Source: FEN-299 sp963717945
Lineage (GTDB): Bacteria > Acidobacteriota > Vicinamibacteria > Vicinamibacterales > Fen-181
Length of the DNA: 64,000 nt
Assembly (NCBI GenBank): GCA_963717945.1
Contig: CAVQXT010000003.1
Coordinates: 62,001 to 126,000 of the forward strand
Reading direction: 5' to 3'
Under the pieces are notes generated by a model that made no database searches, was not told the DNA's origin, and saw nothing but the letters and a program-made list of their open reading frames with translations. The position numbers and the translations under genes were made by a program. Shown here in pieces: positions 25,728 through 34,829 of the stretch. Numbering within the stretch: position 1 is the stretch's first letter; each line of letters starts with the position of its first letter.

Positions 25728-26921
25728 CTACCTCCGCCGCCAGGTCTTCCCGGCGTCTGTCGTCTCGTACTCGGAACGATCCGCGGCCGTCACCGTCGCC
25801 GACAGCTCGTTCCAGGCGTGCACGGCCACCAGGTCGGCGTCGGTCGGCGGGTTCAGCCGCTGCCACGTCCGGCCGTCGGTCGAGCGCAGGACGACGCCGC
25901 GCGCGCCGACGATCCAGCAGACCCTATCGTTCGGCGCCGACGCGTCGGCGAGCGCCGTCGTCACGCCGCTCGACTGGCGTTCCCAGGTCTGGCCGCGGTC
26001 GGACGACCTCTCGATGGCGCCGTCCTGGCCGAATCGCCAGGCGATGGTGGATCCCGCGACGGCCGGCGCCGCCACGGAAACCGGCCGCACGGCCTGGAGG
26101 CCCGTGGCCCGGCCGGCGGCCGCACGGCCTCCAGCCGCGGCCGACTCGGCCACGGCTGGCTCGGCAGGCTTCGACACGGCGGTCATCAGCATCTTGTCGC
26201 GGGCCGCGTCGGCCTTGCGCCCCGCCAGCTCCGCCATCTGACTCTCAGGTTTCATCGCCTGCGGCGCCGCGGCGGCGGGAGGGGCGGCGATCGGGGCCGC
26301 GTTCGGGGCCGCATCGGCCCTCGCGGGAGAAGAAGGCGGAGGAGGCGGCGCTTGGCCGGTCCGGCCAGCCATGGTGCCGCGCGCTTTGAGGTCGGCGCCT
26401 GGGGGCGGCACGAACCTGACGGTGTCGGACGCGGAGCGCACCAGCTCGCTCGGAGCCTTCGTCGGCGCAGCCCGGTTCGTCGCCACCTGGGCCGGTTGCG
26501 GGCTTGCTGCCGCCGTCGTCTGCGAGCCTGCCTCGCCGTAGCCCGAAGGGCGAAGGCGGGTTGCCGGCCCGGGCGCGCGCAGAGTACGCGTGGCCACCAC
26601 GACTACCAGCGCGGCCGTGGCCAGCGGAACCACCCAGCGCCAGTGCCAGTGCCACGCCCGCGCCGGCGCCGGCAGCGGGGCCGCCCTGATGACCTCGGGC
26701 TCCGATCGGGCCAGCGCGCCCAGGATTTGTTGGCAGCACTCGCAGCCGGCGAGATGCGCCTCGATCCGCTCGCTTTCGGGCGACGACAGGGTATGGTCGA
26801 ACCACGCGGCCAGCAGGTCCGCGTCGGGGCAGGCGTTGCCCGACGCGTCGACCTCCCGCGCGAGCCCTCGCGCGATGAGCCGATCGAAACCCGGGTCGCG
26901 ATCACTGCCTGTCGGCTTCAC
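25728..26921 (-). CDS. Zinc-finger anti-sigma factor fused to a YCF48/BNR-like propeller segment
   Basis: 397 residues. The N-terminal cytoplasmic anti-sigma domain has the zinc motif H-x3-C-x2-C (HLAGCECC). One membrane helix follows (VVPLATAALVVVVATRTL). Then comes a long alanine/proline-rich linker and a C-terminal region with BNR-like repeats (SDRGQTWERQS, STDGRTWQRLN, TDAGKTWRRR), probably outside the membrane as a sensor. The gene follows its likely sigma factor by 16 bases. The GTG start is preceded by AGGGG. Part of the linker (RLRPSGYGEAG) is encoded by a dispersed repeat also found between genes at 44681-44742. Confidence 0.82.
   Translation of the reverse strand: MKPTGSDRDPGFDRLIARGLAREVDASGNACPDADLLAAWFDHTLSSPESERIEAHLAGCECCQQILGALARSEPEVIRAAPLPAPARAWHWHWRWVVPLATAALVVVVATRTLRAPGPATRLRPSGYGEAGSQTTAAASPQPAQVATNRAAPTKAPSELVRSASDTVRFVPPPGADLKARGTMAGRTGQAPPPPPSSPARADAAPNAAPIAAPPAAAAPQAMKPESQMAELAGRKADAARDKMLMTAVSKPAEPAVAESAAAGGRAAAGRATGLQAVRPVSVAAPAVAGSTIAWRFGQDGAIERSSDRGQTWERQSSGVTTALADASAPNDRVCWIVGARGVVLRSTDGRTWQRLNPPTDADLVAVHAWNELSATVTAADRSEYETTDAGKTWRRR
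26532..26560. repeat. Family B repeat embedded in the anti-sigma coding region
   Basis: CTCGCCGTAGCCCGAAGGGC followed by GAAGGCGGG; it matches the intergenic copies at 44681-44709 and 44714-44742 apart from a few bases. It adds about 10 residues to the linker. Confidence 0.6.
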
Positions 26922-26937
26922 CTGACACCCCTTGCTC

Positions 26938-27897
26938 CTAGAACGATCCTCGCGCCGTTTCTTGCTGCCCGCCAGGTTTCGCGGCCGGCCGGCCGAGCCA
27001 TTCCTCGAGGTCCAGGCCCACGTCCTCCGCCGCGCACTCGATGCACGCCCGGACTTCGGCGTCGCCGAGCCCGTCCTCCCGGCGGAGATGCCGCTCGACC
27101 GCGGCCCTGAGGTCTCTCCGGATGCGGTCGAGCCTGCGCGAGACGGTGGCTTCGTGCTCGCCGGTCAGGCGGCCGATCTTCGCGAGCGTCAGGTGCTGCA
27201 GGTAATAGAACGACAGCCTGAGGCGATCCGGCGGGTCGAGCGCGAGGATGGCCGCGCCGAGCGCGCGCTGCGCCATCCGCGCGAAACGCGCGCGATCAGG
27301 GTCCTCCTCGACGGCGGCCGGCCGCCGGGCGGGCAGCGCTTCGTCGTCTTCATCGAGAGGGCGCGTCTTCCGGGCGGCCCTGATCCGATCGACGTGCCGT
27401 TGCGCGAGGATCGATCGCAGCCACGTCGAGAGCCGGCTGCGGCCGTGGAAGTAGTCGAAGAGCGACCTGCGGTGCCCGTCGCGCTCCTCGAGACCGTACA
27501 GCTCGGCGTAGAGCGAGTCGGCCAGCTCGTTCCCCTCCTCGTCGCCGACGATCGCCCGCCCCGCGGCACGCAGCCCCGGCCGGTAGCACTCGATGAAGTA
27601 GGCCCACGCCGACACCTGCCCCTCCGAGCAGGCGCAGGCGAGCGCCAGCTCTTCGAGATTGAGCGAGTCGACGTACTCGGACACGAGGGCGGGGGTCCAG
27701 GTCTCGGTGGCGAATCGGCTGGCCACGCTGCGCTCGAGCGCGTGCGCGAACGAGGCGCGGCCGAGGTTCCAGCGCGGCGCGTTCGACCGCTTGAAAGCGC
27801 GGTCGAGCAGCCGGTCGTCCACGTGGCGGGCTGGCAATGATGGCGCGGGCGGCATGACCACACTTCGCGCGAGCCGCCGCTGGCGGCCTCGCGTCAC
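26938..27897 (-). CDS. Sigma-70 family RNA polymerase sigma factor (long ECF-like)
   Basis: About 319 residues. Region 2-like sequence (YFHGRSRLSTWLRSILAQRHVDRIRAARK) and a C-terminal region 4 helix-turn-helix (LTLAKIGRLTGEHEATVSRRLDRIRRDLR) are separated by a linker (EALPARRPAAVEEDP). It is longer at the N-terminus than ordinary ECF factors, a form often seen in Acidobacteriota and Planctomycetota. The listed GTG start has no strong ribosome site; an ATG at 27855 (MPPAPSLPARHVDD) is an equally possible start. Located directly before its likely anti-sigma gene. Confidence 0.8.
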   Translation of the reverse strand: MTRGRQRRLARSVVMPPAPSLPARHVDDRLLDRAFKRSNAPRWNLGRASFAHALERSVASRFATETWTPALVSEYVDSLNLEELALACACSEGQVSAWAYFIECYRPGLRAAGRAIVGDEEGNELADSLYAELYGLEERDGHRRSLFDYFHGRSRLSTWLRSILAQRHVDRIRAARKTRPLDEDDEALPARRPAAVEEDPDRARFARMAQRALGAAILALDPPDRLRLSFYYLQHLTLAKIGRLTGEHEATVSRRLDRIRRDLRAAVERHLRREDGLGDAEVRACIECAAEDVGLDLEEWLGRPAAKPGGQQETARGSF

Positions 27898-27925
27898 CGG
27901 CCATTCTACCGCTAGAAATGCGGCG

Positions 27926-28561
27926 TCAGTTGGGCGATCCGAATTCGCCGCGGTGCAGCGCCAGGCCGCCGGAGAAGTCGGCCAGCCGGTCGCGGAGGAT
28001 CATCCGGCCGCGGTGGAGCCGCGACTTGAGCGTCTCGCCGTTGACCGAGAGCGCCGCGCTCGCCTGCTCGGTGGACAGGCCGTACACGTCGCGGAGCAGG
28101 ACCGGCACCCGGTAGATCGGCGGCAGGCCGGCCAGCGCCTTGACGAGCTTCTGCCGCAGCTCGCTGCGCAGCGTCTCGTCGTCGCCGAGCGACGACCAGT
28201 CGGCGAGGTCCGGCGCCCGCACGCCATCACTGCCGGCCGGCGAGATCAGCGGAAGCTCCGCGTCGTGCCTGGCCGCCCTGGCCGATCTCAGCCGCGACAT
28301 GGCGGTGTTGAAGGTGATGCGGTAGATCCAGGACGAGAGGGCCGAGTCGCCGCGGAAGGAGTCGATGCTCCGGCAGACCTTCAGCAGCACGTCCTGCACG
28401 ACCTCGTCGGCATCCTCCTCGTTCCTGACGTGCCGCAGAGCCAGTTGGCGGATCCGGCCGGAGTAGCGTTCGGCCAGCTCGAACGCCGCGTCGTCATCGC
28501 GTACGCGCAGGCGTTCGATGAGGTCCCGATCCGACGCCCTGTTGCCCGACACCTGTGCCAT
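27926..28561 (-). CDS. ECF RNA polymerase sigma factor
   Basis: 211-residue sigma factor. Region 2 includes HVRNEEDADEVVQDVLLKV and SSWIYRITFNTAMSRLRSA; region 4 includes LSTEQASAALSVNGETLKSRLHRGR. The ATG at 28561 (MAQVSGN) has GGAG 9 bases upstream; an in-frame ATG farther up is less likely. Just upstream of a second sigma factor gene on the same strand, with no anti-sigma gene of its own adjacent. Confidence 0.9.
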   Translation of the reverse strand: MAQVSGNRASDRDLIERLRVRDDDAAFELAERYSGRIRQLALRHVRNEEDADEVVQDVLLKVCRSIDSFRGDSALSSWIYRITFNTAMSRLRSARAARHDAELPLISPAGSDGVRAPDLADWSSLGDDETLRSELRQKLVKALAGLPPIYRVPVLLRDVYGLSTEQASAALSVNGETLKSRLHRGRMILRDRLADFSGGLALHRGEFGSPN

Positions 28562-28703
28562 GGCTGTCGCTCCAAGGAGACCGAAGTGGATTACCGGACT
28601 CATTTTGTCTGATTTAACAATCCGAGTCAATAGGCAGGGCCAGATATCGCGTTTATGGGCAAAAAAACAGCAAATGTGGCTTGGCGCCGGTGGCGCGGAC
28701 TGG

Positions 28704-28730
28704 GTGTGGCGCCGGCCTCCTGGCCGGCGT
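28704..28730. repeat. Family D palindrome, copy 2
   Basis: GTGTGGCGCCGGCCTCCTGG and on to GCCGGCGT, ending at the lipB stop codon. It is the same core as at 5783-5839. It occupies the tail of the 168-base gap between lipB and the ECF gene. Confidence 0.6.
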
Positions 28731-29371
28731 CAGGCCTGGACGATCCGGCGGAACTGGTCGACGACGGCCTCTTCGACCTCGGCCATGTCCACCGGCCGGC
28801 CGAGCTCGCGCGCGAGCGAGGTGACGCCGTGGTCGCGGATCCCGCACGGCACGATCAGGTTGAAGTAGTCGAGGTCGGTGTTGACGTTGTAGGCGAACCC
28901 GTGGCTGGTGATCCACCGGGAGATGCGCACGCCGATCGCGCCGATCTTGCTGCCGCCCGCCCAGGCGCCGGTCAGCCCCTCGATACGCCCGGCCGCGACG
29001 CCGAACCGCGCGCTCGCCCCGATCATGACGCTTTCGAGGTTGCGGACGTAGTTGTAGACGTCGGCGCGGTCCGGCTTGAGGTTGAGGATCGGGTAGCCGA
29101 CCAGCTGGCCGGGGCCGTGGTAGGTCACGTCGCCGCCCCGGCCGGTCTCGTGCAGCTCGACGCCCAGCGCGGCGAGACGTTCGGGCGTCGCGAGCACGTT
29201 GGCGCGCGCCGCCTCCCGGCGGGTGCCGAGCGTGATGACGTGCGGGTGCTCGAGCAGCAGGAGCACGTCGCCGATGCGTTCGGCGCGGCGGTCCTCCACG
29301 AGGGTCCGCTGCAGCTCGAGCGCCTCCGCGTAGGAGATGCGCCCGAGCCGCCGAACTTCGAGGTCTCTCAC
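28730..29371 (-). CDS. lipB: Octanoyltransferase LipB
   Basis: Transfers octanoate from acyl carrier protein to lipoyl domains, the first step of lipoate synthesis. The family motif GRGGDVTYHGPGQLVGYP, the lysine in GGSKIGAIGVRISRW and the catalytic cysteine in LIVPCGI are present. 213 residues. The GTG start overlaps the stop codon of the E2 gene by 4 bases, so it is coupled to the enzyme whose lipoyl domain it modifies. The lipoyl synthase gene lipA is not in the window. Confidence 0.95.
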   Translation of the reverse strand: MRDLEVRRLGRISYAEALELQRTLVEDRRAERIGDVLLLLEHPHVITLGTRREAARANVLATPERLAALGVELHETGRGGDVTYHGPGQLVGYPILNLKPDRADVYNYVRNLESVMIGASARFGVAAGRIEGLTGAWAGGSKIGAIGVRISRWITSHGFAYNVNTDLDYFNLIVPCGIRDHGVTSLARELGRPVDMAEVEEAVVDQFRRIVQA

Positions 29372-30654
29372 AGGGCGGACGGATCGAAAGACTCGAGCTG
29401 CTTCTTGACCACCGACAGGAACTGGTCGGCCACCGCGCCGTCGATCAGCCGGTGGTCGAAGCCGAGCGACAGGTATGCCATCGGCCTGATCGCGATCGCG
29501 TCGTCCACGACGACGACGCGCTTCTGGATCGCGCCGACGTCGAGGATGGCGACCTGGGGCTGATTGATGACCGGCATGCCGATCACGGCGCCGTACACGC
29601 CGGGGTTGGTGATCGTGAACGTGCCGCCCTGAACCTCGTCCGGCGTGAGCTGCTTGCTGCGCGCGCGGCCGGCCAGGTCCTGCATCGCTCGGGCGAGGCC
29701 CAGCAGGCTCTTCTCGTCGGCCTGCTTCACCACCGGGACGATCAGCCCCCAGTCGAGGGCCACGGCGATCCCGATGTTGATGTCCTTGTGGTAGACGATC
29801 GAGTCGCCGTCGATCGACGCGTTGAGAACCGGAAACGTGCGCAGGCCGGCGACCACCGCCTTGACGACAAACGGCAGGTAGGTCAGCTTGGCGCCCGCCT
29901 GCTCGAATTCGGCCTTGCCGGCTTCCCTGAGCTTCGACACCCGTGAGAAGTCGACCTCGAACACCGAGTGCACGTGCGCCGAGGTGCGCCGGCTGGCGAT
30001 CATGTGCTCGGCGATCCGCCGGCGCATGACCGTCATCGGTACCACCTCGTCCCCGGCCGCGCGCGAGACCGGCGTCGATGCCGGAGCCGCCGCGACAGCG
30101 GGCCCGGGCGCCGTCCTGGTCTCGATGAAGCCGAGGATGTCCTGCTTGGTCACGCGCCCGCCGGCGCCGGACCCCTCGATCCGCGAGATGTCCACGCCGT
30201 GCTCGGCGGCGATGCGGCGGACGACGGGCGAGGACTTCTGGCGGCGGAGGTCTTCGGCCGTCTCGGCCTCTTCGGCCTGTGCCGGCAGCGGCTCGGGCGG
30301 AGGGGCGCCTTCGCCCGAGGCTTCGGCGACCCAGGCACGCGCGGGCGGGACGGCCGCTCGGGCGGGCTGCGCGGGCGGCGCTGCCGCGGGAGCGGTCGCG
30401 GCGGCGGTCGCGCCCGGCGCCGGGTCGATGATCGCGACGACGTGGTTGACCGGTACCGTTTCGCCTTCCTGGGCGCGGATCTCGGTCAGCACGCCCGCTG
30501 CCGGCGACGGGATCTCGGCGTCCACCTTGTCGGTCGAGATCTCGAAGAGCGGCTCGTCCCGCTCCACGTGGTCGCCGACCTTCTTTACCCACCGCACGAT
30601 GGTGCCTTCGGCAATCGACTCGCCCATCTGTGGCATCAGGACATTGGTCGGCAT
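29368..30654 (-). CDS. Dihydrolipoamide acyltransferase (E2) of a 2-oxoacid dehydrogenase complex
   Basis: 428 residues. One N-terminal lipoyl domain (lysine in EISTDKVDAEIP), an Ala/Pro-rich hinge, a peripheral subunit-binding domain (SSPVVRRIAAEHGVDISRIEGSGAGGR, split by spacing) and a catalytic domain with the active-site histidine in DHRLIDGAVADQF. The single lipoyl domain fits a branched-chain or 2-oxoglutarate E2 better than a typical Gram-negative pyruvate E2, but sequence alone does not settle it. It lies 7 bases after lpd and overlaps lipB; no E1 gene is adjacent. Confidence 0.9.
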   Translation of the reverse strand: MPTNVLMPQMGESIAEGTIVRWVKKVGDHVERDEPLFEISTDKVDAEIPSPAAGVLTEIRAQEGETVPVNHVVAIIDPAPGATAAATAPAAAPPAQPARAAVPPARAWVAEASGEGAPPPEPLPAQAEEAETAEDLRRQKSSPVVRRIAAEHGVDISRIEGSGAGGRVTKQDILGFIETRTAPGPAVAAAPASTPVSRAAGDEVVPMTVMRRRIAEHMIASRRTSAHVHSVFEVDFSRVSKLREAGKAEFEQAGAKLTYLPFVVKAVVAGLRTFPVLNASIDGDSIVYHKDINIGIAVALDWGLIVPVVKQADEKSLLGLARAMQDLAGRARSKQLTPDEVQGGTFTITNPGVYGAVIGMPVINQPQVAILDVGAIQKRVVVVDDAIAIRPMAYLSLGFDHRLIDGAVADQFLSVVKKQLESFDPSAL

Positions 30655-30661
30655 AGGTCCC

Positions 30662-32080
30662 TCAGATGTGAATCGCTCCGCCGTGCAGGGCGTGGGCGGC
30701 CTCGCCCATGCCCTCGGCGAACGTCGGATGCGCGTGGATGGTCCGCGCCAGCTCCTCGCCCGTGCACTCGAGGTGCAGCGCGGCCGCCGCCTCGGCCACC
30801 AGGTCGGTGGCGCGCGGCCCGATGATGTGCACGCCGAGCAGCTCGTCGTACTTCTTCTCGGCGACGATCTTCACGAACCCCTCGGTCTCTCCGGCGATCT
30901 TGGCCCGGCCGAGCGCGCTGAACGGGAAGCTGCCGACGGCGACGTCGTAGCCGCGCTCCTTCGCCTGCTGCTCGGTGAGGCCGACGCTGCCGATTTCCGG
31001 GTCGCAGAACGTGCAGCCTGGCACCTGGTCGTAGTTGAGCGTGCGCGGCGGCTGGCCTGCCGCGCGCTCGGCGACGGCGAGGCCCTCGGCGGTGGACACG
31101 TGCGCGAGCTGCGGATGACCCGGCCTGCCGAACGAGATCACGTCGCCGACGGCGGAGATGCCGGGCACCGACGTCCGGTAGAACTCGTCCACCACGACGT
31201 AGCCGCGGTCGATCCGGATCCCGGCCTCGGCGGCGCCGAGCCCCTCGATGACGGGCCCGCGGCCGGTGGCCACGAGCAGGTAGTCGGCGCGGAGCTTCTC
31301 CGTCTTCCCGTCCGGCAGCGACACGTCCAGGTCCACGCCGTCCGCGTCCGCGGCCGCGCGGGTCACCTTCGACCCGGTGTGCGTCGCGATGCCGCGCTTC
31401 TTGAACGCCTTCTGCAGCTCGGCCGACACGGCCTCGTCCTCGACCGGCACCAGGCGCGGCAGCAGCTCGACGATCGTCACCTCGCTGCCGAAGCTGCGGA
31501 AGATGGACGCGAACTCGACGCCGACCGCGCCGGCGCCGAGCACGACCACCGACTTCGGCACCTCGCGGATGGACAGCGCTTCGTCGCTCGTGATGACGCG
31601 CTTGCGGTCGATCTCCACGCCGGGCACGCTGCGCGGCTGCGAGCCGGTGGCCACGACGATCTCCCTCGCGGCGTGGAGCAGCTGCGCCTGCTCGCCGGTG
31701 ACCTCGACGTTGCCGTGCCCGGCCAGGCGGGCCGTGCCCTTGATCCAGTCGATCTTGTTCTTGCGGAAGAGGAACTCGACGCCCTTGGTGAGCGTCGTGA
31801 CGACCTTGTCCTTCCGGGCCTGCACCTGCTTCATGTCGAGGCCCACCGACGGCCCGTCGATCGTGAGCCCCCACTCCTTCGCGCCGCGCGCGATCTTCAG
31901 GGCGTGGGCGTGCTCGAGGAGCACCTTGGTGGGGATGCAGCCCCAGATGAGGCAGGTGCCGCCCAGCGCCTTCTGCTTCTCGACCACCGCCACGCGCAGG
32001 CCCAGCTGGGCGGCGCGGATGGCGGTCGGGTAGCCCCCGGTGCCGGCGCCGATGACGACCAGATCGTATTCGTTCGCCAC
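30662..32080 (-). CDS. lpdA: Dihydrolipoyl dehydrogenase (E3)
   Basis: FAD flavoprotein that reoxidises the lipoyl group of 2-oxoacid dehydrogenase and glycine-cleavage complexes. FAD motif VVIGAGTGGYPTAIRAAQLG, redox-active disulfide GGTCLIWGCIPTK, NAD motif VVLGAGAVGVEFAS, and the C-terminal His-Glu pair in IHAHPTFAEGM. 472 residues. The GTG start at 32080 has GAGGAG 6 bases upstream. First gene of the lpd-E2-lipB operon. Confidence 0.95.
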   Translation of the reverse strand: MANEYDLVVIGAGTGGYPTAIRAAQLGLRVAVVEKQKALGGTCLIWGCIPTKVLLEHAHALKIARGAKEWGLTIDGPSVGLDMKQVQARKDKVVTTLTKGVEFLFRKNKIDWIKGTARLAGHGNVEVTGEQAQLLHAAREIVVATGSQPRSVPGVEIDRKRVITSDEALSIREVPKSVVVLGAGAVGVEFASIFRSFGSEVTIVELLPRLVPVEDEAVSAELQKAFKKRGIATHTGSKVTRAAADADGVDLDVSLPDGKTEKLRADYLLVATGRGPVIEGLGAAEAGIRIDRGYVVVDEFYRTSVPGISAVGDVISFGRPGHPQLAHVSTAEGLAVAERAAGQPPRTLNYDQVPGCTFCDPEIGSVGLTEQQAKERGYDVAVGSFPFSALGRAKIAGETEGFVKIVAEKKYDELLGVHIIGPRATDLVAEAAAALHLECTGEELARTIHAHPTFAEGMGEAAHALHGGAIHI

Positions 32081-32150
32081 GTTCGCTCCTCGTGCTGGAA
32101 ACGCAACCGATCCATCGTCATCGAACGCCAGCCCTTCAGTCAAATGGGCC

Positions 32151-32237
32151 GGCTCCGGGCTCTCGGCTCTGGACTCTCGGCCGCGTCCGGCTCTCGGCCA
32201 AAAGCCAGACACCGCCCAGAGCCAAGAGCCGAGAGCC
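32151..32237. repeat. Dispersed imperfect palindrome, family C, copy 2
   Basis: Shares GCCAGACACCGCC and the GGCTCTCGGCTCT/AGAGCCGAGAGCC words with the copy at 174-255. It fills much of the gap between the divergent lpd and regulator genes. Confidence 0.6.
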
Positions 32238-32272
32238 GTTGCGGGCCGGGCGGTAGGTACAATCCGGCCCGC

Positions 32273-33667
32273 ATGACCTCCAAGCCGAAGACGGTGCTGA
32301 TCGTCGACGAGGATGGTGCGGCGCGAATGCGCGCCTCCGCGCTGCTCCAGCGCCACTACCGGGTGCTCACCGCCGCCTCGGGCGAGGCGGCCGTCGCGAT
32401 GCTGACCCAGGAGGAGGCGGACCTGCTGGTCGTCGACGACCAGCTGCCCGGCATCAGCGGCCTCGAGCTGCTCCGGATCGTGCGCGAGAACTACGCGCTG
32501 CCCGAGATCGTGATGACGTCGGCCGCCGGCAGAGTCGAGACGGCCGTCCACGCCATCAAGCTCGGCGCCTACCACTTCGTGACCAAGACCGGCGACGGCG
32601 AGGAGCTGCTGGCCGTGCTCCGCAACGCGAGCGACCACCAGGACCTCAACCGCCAGGTGCTCGCGCTGAGCGCCCAGGTCGCCGAATCGGACCGCGAGTT
32701 CGTCGTCGGGCCGAGCGCCGCCATGAAGGGTGTCGTGGACCTGGTCCAGCGGATCGCGAAGCTCTCGGCGACGGTGCTCGTGCTCGGCGAGAGCGGCACG
32801 GGGAAGGAACTCGTGGCGCGGCTCATCCACCGCCAGGGAGAAAGCCCCGAGGGGCCGTTCCTCCCGGTGAACCTGGCGGCGATCCCGGGCGAGCTGGTCG
32901 AGAGCACGCTGTTCGGCCACGAGAAGGGGGCGTTCACCGGCGCGGTCAGGCAGCAGCTCGGCAAGTTCGAGCTGGCCGCCGGCGGCACGCTGTTCCTCGA
33001 CGAGGTGGGCGATCTCCGGCTCGACCTCCAGGGCAAGCTGCTGCGGGCGCTGCAGGAGAACGAGATCGAGCGCGTGGGCGGGGCGCGGCCCATCCGCACC
33101 GACTTCCGGCTGATTGCCGCGACCAACTCCGATCTCGAGAAGGCGGTGAAGGAGGGGCGGTTCCGCGAGGATCTCTACTACCGGTTGAACGTCATCCCGG
33201 TGCGGATGCCGCCGCTGCGCGAGCGCGTGGAGGACATCCCGGACCTGGCCGCGTGCTTCGTCCGCCGCTACGCGACGCGCTTCCGGCGGAACGTGCAGGG
33301 CGTCGCGCCGCCGGCGATGGCGCTCCTGCAGACCTACTGGTGGCCGGGCAATATCCGCGAGCTCGAGAACCTCATCGAGCGCCTCGTCGCCATCACCGAC
33401 AAGGAGTGGCTCACCGACGAAGACCTGCCCGTCGAGCTCCAGGTCCCGGTGCCGGTGCCGGAACAGGAGGCGGGAGACGGCGGCGGCCGGCTGCTCTCGC
33501 ACGCCTGCGAGACGTTCGAGCGCACGTTCATCCTGAGAGCGCTGGAGCGATCGGGCTGGAACGTGACGGGAACGGCCCGTCACCTGGGGATCCCGCTCAG
33601 CACGATGAAGCACAAGATGGACCGGTTGGGGATCCGGCCCCTGGCCAGGCGGCTGAGAGGGAATTGA
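32273..33667 (+). CDS. NtrC-family sigma-54-dependent response regulator
   Basis: 464 residues. Receiver domain with a phospho-acceptor aspartate in LLVVDDQLPG, the T/S switch in MTSAA and the K in VTKTGDG. AAA+ domain with Walker A GESGTGKE, the sigma-54-contacting loop GAFTGAV, Walker B LFLDEVGDL and the R-finger region. Fis-type helix-turn-helix at the C-terminus (GWNVTGTARHLGIPLSTMKHKMDR). It activates sigma-54 promoters on phosphorylation. No histidine kinase is adjacent. There is no Shine-Dalgarno sequence; TACAAT at 32258-32263 lies 10 bases before the ATG. Confidence 0.95.
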   Translation: MTSKPKTVLIVDEDGAARMRASALLQRHYRVLTAASGEAAVAMLTQEEADLLVVDDQLPGISGLELLRIVRENYALPEIVMTSAAGRVETAVHAIKLGAYHFVTKTGDGEELLAVLRNASDHQDLNRQVLALSAQVAESDREFVVGPSAAMKGVVDLVQRIAKLSATVLVLGESGTGKELVARLIHRQGESPEGPFLPVNLAAIPGELVESTLFGHEKGAFTGAVRQQLGKFELAAGGTLFLDEVGDLRLDLQGKLLRALQENEIERVGGARPIRTDFRLIAATNSDLEKAVKEGRFREDLYYRLNVIPVRMPPLRERVEDIPDLAACFVRRYATRFRRNVQGVAPPAMALLQTYWWPGNIRELENLIERLVAITDKEWLTDEDLPVELQVPVPVPEQEAGDGGGRLLSHACETFERTFILRALERSGWNVTGTARHLGIPLSTMKHKMDRLGIRPLARRLRGN

Positions 33668-33882
33668 CGAGGAAACGGCGGGCCGAGGCAGGACCCCGGC
33701 GGGCAGTCGGCAGGAAGCTGGCCCAGATATCCTGAACCGGCGTCCTGCGGACCGACCCACCCCCTCCGAAACACGATCGCCGTTCGCCTAAACCAACCAG
33801 CGGCGACGGCTTGCCAACCGCAGCTCGCCGAGGACCAGTGCCGGCCCCACAGGCGAGCGAAGGTTGGCGGCGAGGACCGCGG

Positions 33883-34182
33883 TTACTTGCGCGGGAGAAC
33901 CGTGTCCTTGAGCTGCTTGACGATCTTGGCCTTCACGACGGTCTTGGCCGGGATCTTGATCGCCTCGCCGGTCGCGGGATTGCGTCCCATCCGCGCCTTG
34001 CGCTTCTGGACGACCAGCTTCGCCATCCCGGGCAGCACGAACTCCCCGGCCCGCTTGAGTTCCTTCTCGGCGAGCACGGCCAGCTCGTCGAAGAAGTCAC
34101 GCGCCTGCGTCCGCTTCATCTCGAAGCGATCCGCGAAGTGCGCGAAGAGCTCGGACTTGCCCATCCTGCGGGCGTCAGCCAT
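33883..34182 (-). CDS. HU-family DNA-binding protein
   Basis: 99-residue histone-like protein of the HU/IHF fold: N-terminal helices (MGKSELFAHFADRF) and the beta-arm with the conserved GRNPATGEAIKIPAK segment. Lysine-rich C-terminus. The ATG at 34182 has AGGGGG 8 bases upstream, which favours it over an earlier open start. The 215-base gap to the convergent regulator gene shows no recognisable element. Confidence 0.92.
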   Translation of the reverse strand: MADARRMGKSELFAHFADRFEMKRTQARDFFDELAVLAEKELKRAGEFVLPGMAKLVVQKRKARMGRNPATGEAIKIPAKTVVKAKIVKQLKDTVLPRK

Positions 34183-34390
34183 CGGCGTCCCCCTGACGTT
34201 GAGCGCGCTCAGATATCGACCGTCACCAACCGCGCGCGCAAGCGGTCTGTGCGGAAACAGGCCCAATTTTCGAGCCATCCTAGCGCGCGGCTTCGGGCGT
34301 TGTCAATCGCGGGGCCGCGCCCCCTCGGGCGTCCGCGCGGGCTCGCCGGCACCCGCCCCCGTTGGGCGGGATGCGGACTAGAATTGGGAG

Positions 34391-34741
34391 ATGCCTGCAC
34401 CCGAGATCGAGACGTTCCCCAACCCCAACCCGTCGCGCGACTACGAGATCGAGATCTCGTGCCCCGAGTTTACATCGGTCTGCCCGAAGACGGGGCTGCC
34501 CGACTTCGGCGAGATCCGGATCGCCTACGTGCCCGACGAGCGCTGCATCGAGCTCAAAGCCCTCAAGTACTACCTGGTCGGATTCCGGAACCGCGGCATC
34601 TTCTACGAGCAGGCGACCAACGAGATCCTCGACGACCTGGTGGCCGTGTGCCGGCCGCGGCGCATGGTGGTGACCGGCGATTTCACGCCGCGCGGAGGAA
34701 TCAAGACGGTCGTCACGGCACGGTACGACAGGACAGCGTAG
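34391..34741 (+). CDS. queF: NADPH-dependent 7-cyano-7-deazaguanine reductase QueF
   Basis: Reduces preQ0 to preQ1 in queuosine biosynthesis. Short type I (YkvM-like) enzyme of 116 residues with the catalytic cysteine in FTSVCPKTGLPDFG and the QueF signature ELKALKYYLVGFRNRGIFYEQ (given in part: ELKALKYYL and RNRGIFYE). A TAGAAT hexamer at 34379-34384 ends 7 bases before the ATG. The other queuosine genes are not in the window. Confidence 0.95.
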   Translation: MPAPEIETFPNPNPSRDYEIEISCPEFTSVCPKTGLPDFGEIRIAYVPDERCIELKALKYYLVGFRNRGIFYEQATNEILDDLVAVCRPRRMVVTGDFTPRGGIKTVVTARYDRTA

Positions 34742-34829
34742 TGGTCAGTGGCCAGTTGTCAGTTGCCAGTCGATCACGCGTGTCACACTGACCACTAGCC
34801 ACTGGCCACTACATAGCTGGACGGCTCCG
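34742..34829. repeat. Imperfect inverted repeat of GTGGTCAGTGGCCAGT words
   Basis: The gap between queF and the Smr gene starts with GTGGTCAGTGGCCAGTTG and ends with CCACTAGCCACTGGCCAC, which are near reverse complements. It could form a hairpin or serve as a dispersed repeat; no T-tract follows. Confidence 0.5.
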
